From an uncultured Oscillibacter sp. (GTDB lineage Bacteria > Bacillota > Clostridia > Oscillospirales > Oscillospiraceae), in assembly GCA_910577405.1 (NCBI GenBank), contig CAJTMG010000031.1:1-26654 (forward strand): 26,654 nucleotides of DNA, written 5' to 3'. Below, one piece after another: positions 20,637-26,654 of this stretch. Below the pieces are notes generated by a model, which searched no databases, had not been told where the DNA came from, and saw only the letters and a list, made by a program, of their open reading frames with translations. Within the stretch, counting starts at the first letter, position 1; every line of letters begins with the position of its first letter. Both the position numbers and the translations under genes were made by a program.

Positions 20637-23273
20637 TCAGAATGGCAGGTCGCTGTCGTCAGAGACTATTTCCTGCTGTTCCCACTCCGATGGCAGTTTG
20701 GCGGGCGCGGCGTTTTCCGGGGCTTCTTGTCCGCACAGTTTACCGATACGGAATTCCACAAACCGGCTGCTCCTGTTTCCGAACCATTTCATAATCGTGT
20801 AGGTTTTTCGTCCTCCACGCTCAGTGTAGGCGGCAATCAAATTTTTCTCGGCCAGATATTTCATGGTTTTCCGTGGACTATACCCAGCCTTTTCGAGGGC
20901 CTGATTCAAAATAGACGGATAGATATAGGCGTTGTCACTGGTTCCGCCAAAGAAGCCATAGCAGGTCCCCGGCGTGCTGTTTCCAAAATAAGCCCGGTTC
21001 GACAACACCCAATCCGCAATAAACTGGGCGGCGTTTTCGTTCACATCCGCCGTGCTGTCCTCCGCCTGTCCGATGAGGATTTCCGCCGCCATAGCCTTTG
21101 CGTGGTCCCAGGCACTTTCCTGACTTCCGCCGAAAAACCATTCGTCAATCAATGCGTCCGCCAGCGCGACAACGGAAATCCCCGCGATATGAGAGCCGTT
21201 TTTTGTCTCGCTGGCTTCCTGGACATAGTCCTGCATTTCGGCGTATCTCTCCACAATTTGCTTCTCGTCCATCGCAATAATCTTTCTGACGAATTCCGGC
21301 CCCGCCCAGCCACAGTCCTCCGCCGCCTGTTGGTGCATCCGTCTTGCGTCCGCGTCGTTGTCGAAGGGACCGCCGTAAAGTTCCAGCATCCGGTTGCTGA
21401 CGCCGGTCTGGGTAGTATCTGACACAATCGGTTCCTCTCCGGTCGCCAAAGCCACGGTGCGCCATTGATGGGTCCGTTGTAGCCCGCCGCCTTTGTTTCC
21501 ACGGAGCTTTCCCTTTCCCTCGGCAATCATGTAAACAATCCTGGCCAGATCGCCCGGTTTGGCTCCCGCTACCTGCCGTTCGTCAATCCCTAAAGGCAAA
21601 TCGCTGTAAAAACCCGCGTTTCGTTCCAGGCCTACCTGCGTGGCATTGAAGCTGGCCATCAGCCGTTCCGGGTCGCCCCAGGCAGAGAGAGCCGCTTTCA
21701 ACGCCGCTGTTTTACCTCCGCCGCTGTTGCCCCAGTTGTACACAAAGAAAATGCGCTGTTTTACGATTTTCAGCAAGGGCGCGGCAAAGCTGGCAGCAAG
21801 GATAAACCGGAACTTGTTCCGCGCCCGATGGGGTTTCATGCGCTCTATCCAGCGTTCCAAGGTGCCGTTCTGACAGTAAGCTGCCGCCATGTTTCTCTGC
21901 ACGGGGTCCAGGTCCAATGTCAGACCGCCGTCACAGCCGGGAATGAACCGCCGTCCGGGTTTCCAGCCAAAGGTTGACGTCGCGTCACACTTTGGAATCC
22001 GGTCGATGTTCTCCGCCTCCAACGCCCCCAGAAACCGCACTGTCTGCCTGGCGTTTTCGGAAGTGACAGTGCATCCCAGATCGGCCAGGGCGGTGACGGT
22101 ACGGCTGGAAAAGATGGTGGACCGGGGATAGATTGCCGTCTGCCAGCGACCGTCCCGTTTGAACGCCACTTCGATTTTTTCTTCCCCGGTTTCCAGCGAT
22201 TTCAGGCGTTGGGTCAGCAGAATGGGTGTCCGGCAGACGGGGTTCAGCGCGCCGGTTTTGGGGTCTATGGCGCAGATGCCGGAATCCGAAAATGTCCATC
22301 CCTCCGGCTGGCGCAGGCTCACCGGCTGACCCTCTATCGCTTCCGGCTGGGCGTGGAGGTCCAGCAGTTCAGCGTGCTCCAAAGCGGCCTGTATCATCCG
22401 GGCGGCTTCCTCGCGGCCATGCTTGAGATACAATTCGCTGGGGTCCTTCACGCCCATGGAACCGCAGGACCAGAGCAGGGCGTCACCGTCGAATCCGCCG
22501 TCCCGCAGGCGTTGGGTCAGGAGCTGTACGAACGTCTCACCGCCCCGGTCCGGCTCTTTGTGGATGTACAATTGCAGGCCCTTGAGTGTCTCCACCTGAT
22601 GGGCCTTGAACATGGACGCGCCCGCAATGCCGATGGCCGGGATTCCCATATACCAGAGGCTTTGGGTATCGCTCTCGCCCTCCACCAGGACCGCCCAGCC
22701 CTTTTTTCGGAACTCCGGAAGCCGCCATTCACCGTAAAGGCAGATTTTTCCGGCACTGCCCTTCTGCCAGCGGAAGTTCTTGCCGCCGTAGCGTTTCCGG
22801 ACCGCCGCCGCTTCACCGTTTACCCTGAAATAGGGCATGGCAAGGTAAGTTGTGCCGTCCCGGTCCCGTTTGGTTTCCGCCCGGCAGACCTCCGTCAGAA
22901 AGTCCTCCGGCAGATGCTTGTCCGCGCCGTACTGCCCAACGCCGTAGGAAACCAGACCGCCGCCGTTCCGTGGTTCCGGAGGGGCCTGCCTGTCCGATAC
23001 GCCGTACTTTTCCAGGATTTCTTTATAGGCTCGTTTCGTATCATCCCGACTGTAACCGTGAATCATGGCCCAGAAATTCAGGAAATTGCCGCTTTCATTC
23101 TCCGAAAAACAACGCCATTGTCCCGTCAGCAGATTCACCGAAAAGCTGTTCTTGGTGTCCTGATGGAAGGGACAGAGGCCGGTCAGGTTGTCGCCGGAAA
23201 TCTGGTATTTTTCAATGGCCGACGTGTATTCCGCCCGGTAGTCCACCAGCCGGTCGAGGTCAATATGATCCAT
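20637..23273 (-). CDS. Phage primase-helicase (CHC2-like, TOPRIM, DUF927)
   Basis: An 878-residue replication protein. Residues 34-66 form a CHC2-type zinc finger (LCPFHQDTKNSF, WRCFSENESGNF). A TOPRIM domain follows with VLVEGESDTQSLWY near 196-208 and EPDRGG near 240. DUF927 and a helicase core carry Walker A GNSGGGKT (515-522) and LGIDERQ. The usual fourth zinc cysteine is not where expected. The protein ends in DDSDLPF, like an SSB tip. The ATG at 23273 has AGGTGG upstream; an ATG at 23294 follows a hairpin and is the alternative. It primes and unwinds phage DNA. Confidence 0.92.
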   Translation of the reverse strand: MDHIDLDRLVDYRAEYTSAIEKYQISGDNLTGLCPFHQDTKNSFSVNLLTGQWRCFSENESGNFLNFWAMIHGYSRDDTKRAYKEILEKYGVSDRQAPPEPRNGGGLVSYGVGQYGADKHLPEDFLTEVCRAETKRDRDGTTYLAMPYFRVNGEAAAVRKRYGGKNFRWQKGSAGKICLYGEWRLPEFRKKGWAVLVEGESDTQSLWYMGIPAIGIAGASMFKAHQVETLKGLQLYIHKEPDRGGETFVQLLTQRLRDGGFDGDALLWSCGSMGVKDPSELYLKHGREEAARMIQAALEHAELLDLHAQPEAIEGQPVSLRQPEGWTFSDSGICAIDPKTGALNPVCRTPILLTQRLKSLETGEEKIEVAFKRDGRWQTAIYPRSTIFSSRTVTALADLGCTVTSENARQTVRFLGALEAENIDRIPKCDATSTFGWKPGRRFIPGCDGGLTLDLDPVQRNMAAAYCQNGTLERWIERMKPHRARNKFRFILAASFAAPLLKIVKQRIFFVYNWGNSGGGKTAALKAALSAWGDPERLMASFNATQVGLERNAGFYSDLPLGIDERQVAGAKPGDLARIVYMIAEGKGKLRGNKGGGLQRTHQWRTVALATGEEPIVSDTTQTGVSNRMLELYGGPFDNDADARRMHQQAAEDCGWAGPEFVRKIIAMDEKQIVERYAEMQDYVQEASETKNGSHIAGISVVALADALIDEWFFGGSQESAWDHAKAMAAEILIGQAEDSTADVNENAAQFIADWVLSNRAYFGNSTPGTCYGFFGGTSDNAYIYPSILNQALEKAGYSPRKTMKYLAEKNLIAAYTERGGRKTYTIMKWFGNRSSRFVEFRIGKLCGQEAPENAAPAKLPSEWEQQEIVSDDSDLPF

Positions 23274-23294
23274 AAGTAAGTCACCACCTGTCAT

Positions 23295-23326
23295 GTTTCC
23301 GGAGGCCCTCCGAAGAAACCTCCTTT
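23295..23326 (-). promoter_or_regulatory. Hairpin between ribosome site and primase start
   Basis: On the transcript a full AAAGGAGG site (23326-23319) is followed by GTTTC-TT-CGGAGG, then CCTCCG-GAAAC, and directly by an ATG at 23294. The arms are perfectly complementary apart from a two-base bulge. Folding would either bring the ribosome site next to the ATG or hide the region, so it could set primase translation. Confidence 0.5.
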
Positions 23327-23404
23327 ACAGGCGGCTCCCACGGAGGGAAAGTTGCACGGGGGAATGCAACCGGGCAGGAAATTTTTTTCTCATCCCCGCA
23401 CGGA

Positions 23405-24286
23405 TTACCGGAAAGGCAGATCGGCGTCGTCGTGGGGCGGGGCTTCTTCAAAGTCAGCGTCTCCGTACAGGCTGTCCATCTCCGCGTCATCGGGATTCAC
23501 GTCCACGGGCTGGCCTTTGGCGTGGGCGGGTTCGTAGTCGTCCAGGGTGATGGCCATGCTCTGATGCTGTTTCTTGATTTCCGCCCGCATCTGCCTGATC
23601 TGTGCAATGGCGGCGGCAGGCAAACGTCCGGTGGGCTGAAGCTGGACCTTGCTGTAAGTAATTCCGCCGCTGTTCTTGGCCCGATCCAGGGTGAAGCGCA
23701 TGACCATGCCGACGTAGGGAGTGCCGCCGGAGAGGATTTTCGCAAGCTGGCGGTTGACGGGCCGGATGGAAGTGGGCGGCACGGTCAGAAGGTAGAGATT
23801 GGGGTCGCCGGACATGAGCAGGTAGACGCGGCGCATATTTTTGCAGGCTTTGCCTTTGACCTGCCGTCCCTTGTCGTCTATGCCGGTGCCGTACTGGTTG
23901 TAAGGGCATGTATCGCAGTTGCAGACCTCGCCGGTGTCTGCGTTCAAACCCGTCTTGCCGTCCATGCTGGAACACGCGGGGGCCTTAGAACCGTCGCCCT
24001 CGCCGTAAGTGCCGGGCCAGTAGGCGTTGACGCGGTGGGTGAAGACGATCACGCCCTCCACGGCCTTCATGGGTTCCACGTCGTCCTCTGTCTCGCCCTG
24101 GACTTCAAATGCCGGACCGCCGCCGCCGGGGACCTTGATCTGACGGTAAAGAATGCCGTCTTCGGGGTCCAGATCGGCAAGCTCGTCCTGCAATTCGGCC
24201 AGCAGTTTCGGGTCCAGGCCCTCGTAGCGGTCCGCAACTGTAAAGCTCTCCATTACGGCCAGGGCGGTTTTCTTTTCGGCTGCCAT
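23405..24286 (-). CDS. SSB-like phage protein with acidic DLPF tail
   Basis: A 293-residue protein with a perfect TAAGGAGG site before its ATG. The middle carries a cysteine cluster, EVCNCDTCPYNQYG (about residues 119-132), plus CKNMRRVYLL, which looks zinc-binding. Beta-rich sequence follows (YVGMVMRFTLDRAKNSGGIT). The last 50 residues are strongly acidic and end DDADLPFR, like the protein-docking tail of single-stranded DNA-binding proteins. With primase and helicase on either side, a role in binding ssDNA is a reasonable inference, but I do not recognise a named family. Confidence 0.7.
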   Translation of the reverse strand: MAAEKKTALAVMESFTVADRYEGLDPKLLAELQDELADLDPEDGILYRQIKVPGGGGPAFEVQGETEDDVEPMKAVEGVIVFTHRVNAYWPGTYGEGDGSKAPACSSMDGKTGLNADTGEVCNCDTCPYNQYGTGIDDKGRQVKGKACKNMRRVYLLMSGDPNLYLLTVPPTSIRPVNRQLAKILSGGTPYVGMVMRFTLDRAKNSGGITYSKVQLQPTGRLPAAAIAQIRQMRAEIKKQHQSMAITLDDYEPAHAKGQPVDVNPDDAEMDSLYGDADFEEAPPHDDADLPFR

Positions 24287-24308
24287 GTAATTTCCTCCTT
24301 ATTGTCGT

Positions 24309-24740
24309 CTATATGTTCTTTTTTGCTGTTACCTTCCGCCGGATAACGTCCTCGTATTCGTAGGCCCGTACCACCGCCGCCAATGCCGGGGACAGCCTGC
24401 CGTGCTCCTTTGTGCAGCGTTCCAAAGCGGTTTGCAGTGCGCCGGGGTCTATGGTCTCTGTAATGACGTACCCAAGGCCCTCCGCCCGGAGAACGCGCCG
24501 GAAATCCAGGCCCTTTGCGGACAGCTCCCGGTCAGAGCGTTTTGTGTAGGCCGTCTTTGCCGCTGGCCGGAAACTGTAGCCGCTGGCGGTAATCCGGGGG
24601 CAGTCGTCGTCAATCATCTGCTGGATAATACGGGACTTGAGGGCTTCCAGGTCTGCGGTGACGGCCTTGATTTCCGCAGTCAGGGCGTCCCGCTGTTCCA
24701 GAAGGGTCTGGTAGGTTTTCACAAGGTCAAGCAGTGTCAT
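24309..24740 (-). CDS. Coiled-coil protein of the replication module (143 aa)
   Basis: A 143-residue protein starting at the ATG at 24740, which has an AGGGGG site five bases upstream. Residues 1-45 (MTLLDLVKTYQTLLEQRDAL, TAEIKAVTADLEALKSRI) form a coiled coil. A basic, aromatic middle (GYSFRPAAKTAYTKRSDREL) and a helical C-terminus follow. The layout is loosely like Gp157-type phage proteins, but no specific motif decides it. It lies between the helicase and the SSB-like gene. Confidence 0.65.
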   Translation of the reverse strand: MTLLDLVKTYQTLLEQRDALTAEIKAVTADLEALKSRIIQQMIDDDCPRITASGYSFRPAAKTAYTKRSDRELSAKGLDFRRVLRAEGLGYVITETIDPGALQTALERCTKEHGRLSPALAAVVRAYEYEDVIRRKVTAKKNI

Positions 24741-24751
24741 GCCGTCCCCCT

Positions 24752-26074
24752 TCAAAAGTAGTTCCGCCAGGTGTCTACGATGGTCTTTGCCAGATCTTCT
24801 TTTCTTGCTAAAACGGCAAGAATGGCCTCGTCAATGGTCCCCTCCGCCACCAGATGGATATAGGTACATGGGTGCTTCTGACCAATGCGGTGGATGCGGC
24901 TGAGGCTCTGCTCGTAAGTGGCGTAGTTGTAGGTCACGCTGTAGTACACGCAGGTATCCGCCGCCGTCAGGGTAATGCCGGTACCCGCCGTGTCAATCTG
25001 GCCGATGAAAACCGCAGTGGCTGGGTCCTCTTGAAACTGCCGGACAATTTCCCCGCGCCGCTCCTTCCTGATTTCGCCGTAAATGGCCACGGTTTTCATC
25101 TTGGCTTTGCTTAGAATTTTTTTGCAGAGGGCTTCAATTTCGTGGATTTCCGGGAGAAAACGGGCGAAGATCACCAGCTTTTTCCCGCCGTCCAGCACGC
25201 AGTCCTGTAGGATATCGGCCAGGGCATCCAGTTTCCCGCGGCTGACCAGTTTGGGGGCTTCTGCGTCGTCCTCCGTCAGGAACCCGCCGGTGAACTGCTG
25301 TAGCCGCAGGAGCTTTGTCAGGACGGTGGGCGCGGTGATGGTGCCGCCGCCGTCAAGTTCCGCGAAGCTGTCCCGGCGCAGGCGGTCGTAGATGGTCCGT
25401 TCTTTCCGGTTCAGGGTGACGGTCCGGTTCTCGAAGGTCCGTTCCGGCAGGTCCAAGGCTTCAGCTTTGGTGACACGCAGGGCCACACTATGTTCTTTTT
25501 TGATAAGGCCGTCCAAGTCCCGGTAGCCGACGATCTGCTTGTTGTCGAAGCCGCCCATAATGCAGTAACGGTTCCGGAACGCGTAGAAGTTATCGCCGAA
25601 AACGGAGGGGTCCAGGAAGCGGTACTGACTGAAAATATCCACCGCCGCGTTCTGCACCGGGGTCCCGGAGAGGATAAGCTTGTACGGCGCGTTGTCCCCC
25701 AGAAGGTGCATGGCTTTGCTCTGGGCGGCTTTGGGGGACTTGATACGCTGGCTTTCGTCGGCGATAATGAGGTCGGCGTTGTAGTCCAGCAGAGCGTCCA
25801 GGATGCCGTCCCGCCAGGTCGACTCGTAGTTGATAACCGCCGCCTTGAGGTCCTGCCCAGGGGAATGCGTCAGTCCGTCCAGGGCTTTAAGGCGACGCTG
25901 TTTGTCCCCCAGCAGGACCCGGACCGTACAGGGGAAACCGGCGTACTCCCGGAACTCCTTCGGCCAGACGGCGCAGACGCTTGCAGGAGCGACAATCAGC
26001 ACCCGCCGGACCTTCCCCAGCCTGTACCCCGCGCCAATAACTGCGATGGCCGTCAAGGTCTTGCCACAGCCCAT
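24752..26074 (-). CDS. SNF2-family helicase, N-terminus disrupted
   Basis: A 440-residue frame carrying a full SNF2/DEAD-like motor. Walker A MGCGKT is at residues 1-6, DESQ at 106-109, SGTPVQN near 137, and the C-terminal helicase domain ends with YEQSLSRIHRIGQK. It begins at Walker A itself, so the usual 30-60 leading residues are missing. The ATG has no ribosome site and is preceded by TAG in another frame. Just upstream another frame reads LMQTGKGFGLLFE then stop, which would join to MGCGKT if eight bases were removed. It is probably a recently damaged gene. Confidence 0.8.
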   Translation of the reverse strand: MGCGKTLTAIAVIGAGYRLGKVRRVLIVAPASVCAVWPKEFREYAGFPCTVRVLLGDKQRRLKALDGLTHSPGQDLKAAVINYESTWRDGILDALLDYNADLIIADESQRIKSPKAAQSKAMHLLGDNAPYKLILSGTPVQNAAVDIFSQYRFLDPSVFGDNFYAFRNRYCIMGGFDNKQIVGYRDLDGLIKKEHSVALRVTKAEALDLPERTFENRTVTLNRKERTIYDRLRRDSFAELDGGGTITAPTVLTKLLRLQQFTGGFLTEDDAEAPKLVSRGKLDALADILQDCVLDGGKKLVIFARFLPEIHEIEALCKKILSKAKMKTVAIYGEIRKERRGEIVRQFQEDPATAVFIGQIDTAGTGITLTAADTCVYYSVTYNYATYEQSLSRIHRIGQKHPCTYIHLVAEGTIDEAILAVLARKEDLAKTIVDTWRNYF

Positions 26075-26170
26075 TTCGACTATTCAAACAGGAGGCCGAA
26101 GCCTTTTCCTGTCTGCATCAGATCACTTCCATTCTGTCCTGCTATACTACAGGCATACTTATTTTCCCTT

Positions 26171-26203
26171 GGCCCGTCAGGTGTTGTCGGCACCCGGCGG
26201 GCC
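26171..26203. other. Strong dyad downstream of 50-bp repeat copy 2
   Basis: GGCCCG (26171-26176) pairs with CGGGCC (26198-26203), and the inner arms CAGGTG and CACCCG pair with one mismatch around a seven-base loop. About 13 paired positions give a stable structure. No T-run follows on either strand, so it is not a standard terminator. It could be a leader structure for the repeat-linked promoter. Confidence 0.5.
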
Positions 26204-26207
26204 TGTT

Positions 26208-26257
26208 ACATTCATCACTCTGTTCCAAGGAAATAGCAAGTTAATTCAGGCCATAAA
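26208..26257 (-). promoter_or_regulatory. 50-bp degenerate repeat, copy 2
   Basis: Gap-free partner of the element at 14715-14764 (39 of 50 identical, same orientation). It keeps the AATAGCAAGTTA core and, on the minus strand, TTGCTA 17 bases before GATGAA. Downstream on the minus strand come the dyad and the damaged helicase. Both copies therefore lie 5' of minus-strand genes. Confidence 0.5.
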
Positions 26258-26312
26258 CCGCCCAAATAGCCGTGTCTGATATTGGGTACTATGGTCATTG
26301 CTGTTGTTTTCC

Positions 26313-26654
26313 TTACAGAGCGACATATACAGCTTCAGAAGAAACCGGGCTATCCAATTCCGCCTCCAGGAACGCTTTGACGGTCTGCCGGGCTTTCAGC
26401 TTCCACATTCCGCCGTCGGCCTCAAACAAGCCAACTTCCCCATTTTCATTCAGCCGAAGAAGGAACTCACTTTCCGGCTGTTCCACCTCCTGAAATGTCC
26501 GGAAGGGGCGGAGCGCCACACGGGGCTTAATCGGCATAACGTCCCTGAGCGCCACACCCCGCCGGGCCTCCACGGTTTGGGAAACACCATTGTCTTTGGT
26601 CATTACACTGCTGTTCTTGTCAATACGGGACAGAAAGTCCAGCAGGTAGTCTGT
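26313..26654 (-). CDS. Phage protein, unknown, start beyond the right edge
   Basis: An open frame of at least 113 residues that reaches the window edge; the visible N-terminal part reads TDYLLDFLSRIDKNSSV and the frame runs through an internal ATG at 26603 without a ribosome site. It ends ...VKAFLEAELDSPVSSEAVYV. A compact region, ESEFLLRLNENGEVGLFEAD then GGMWKLKARQ, looks like a small beta-rich domain. I do not recognise a family. It is the most upstream gene of the early block seen here. Confidence 0.65.
   Translation of the reverse strand, partial: TDYLLDFLSRIDKNSSVMTKDNGVSQTVEARRGVALRDVMPIKPRVALRPFRTFQEVEQPESEFLLRLNENGEVGLFEADGGMWKLKARQTVKAFLEAELDSPVSSEAVYVAL

Larger units (their letters stand above)
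26075..26312. other. Gene-free junction with hairpin and 50-bp repeat copy 2
   Basis: About 240 bases with no intact gene. From left to right it holds an apparent fragment of the helicase N-terminus (26086-26125), a long dyad at 26171-26203 and copy 2 of the 50-bp repeat at 26208-26257. The sequence before the fragment does not look like the N-terminus of a helicase, which suggests a rearrangement in this stretch. Confidence 0.5.

Noticed and set aside
23281..23490. Short minus-strand frame between primase and SSB-like genes
   Set aside because: It overlaps the 3' end of the SSB-like gene in another frame, lacks a good ribosome site and has Thr/Pro/Arg-rich composition typical of a shadow frame.
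26223..26262. Resemblance of AATAGCAAGTTA and the following GGCCATAAACCG to Cas9 tracrRNA
   Set aside because: Only an 11-base match and loose similarity after it. There is no CRISPR array, no matching anti-repeat and no cas gene in the window, and the second copy at 14715 lacks the downstream similarity.

Overview
This window is part of a temperate phage (prophage) from a Gram-positive, fairly GC-rich gut-type Clostridia host, most likely in the Oscillospiraceae range. The host call is inference. It rests on strong AAGGAGG-type ribosome sites, frequent GTG and TTG starts, and gene families typical of clostridial phages and integrative elements. Nearly every gene lies on the minus strand, so the phage programme reads from right (early/replication) to left (late/structure). 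No integrase, repressor or lysis gene is visible, so the element continues beyond both edges.

Replication and recombination (about 26650 to 18246): an unknown partial gene, a damaged SNF2 helicase, a coiled-coil protein, an acidic-tailed SSB-like protein, a CHC2/TOPRIM/DUF927 primase-helicase, an AT-rich iteron region that looks like an origin, an HD-domain protein, a damaged small gene, a HAD-Lar fusion and a VRR-NUC nuclease.

Switch and modification (18202 to 12983): a small region-4-like regulator flanked by two different helically phased direct-repeat arrays. The second array abuts a good promoter that should start the late transcript. Next come two coupled DNA methyltransferases (ParB-N6A and C5), then an amidoligase, a gamma-glutamylcyclotransferase-like enzyme and a zinc-ribbon protein.

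Packaging, head and tail (12783 to 1): gene order follows phage lambda almost exactly: Nu1, A, W, (73-aa protein), B, C/Nu3, D, E, FI, FII, Z, U-like. The scaffold is nested in the protease gene behind its own ribosome site, as in lambda. The tail then switches to a contractile type (sheath, then tube), so the virion should be a myovirus with a lambda-type head. A hicA-hicB toxin-antitoxin moron with its own promoter, operator and probable terminator sits on the plus strand between the W-like region and portal. It carries a second HicB whose expected start codon is ATA.

The least explained parts are the amidoligase cassette, a 50-bp degenerate repeat found upstream of the amidoligase and again upstream of the damaged helicase, the two phased-repeat arrays around the late regulator, and the iteron region.
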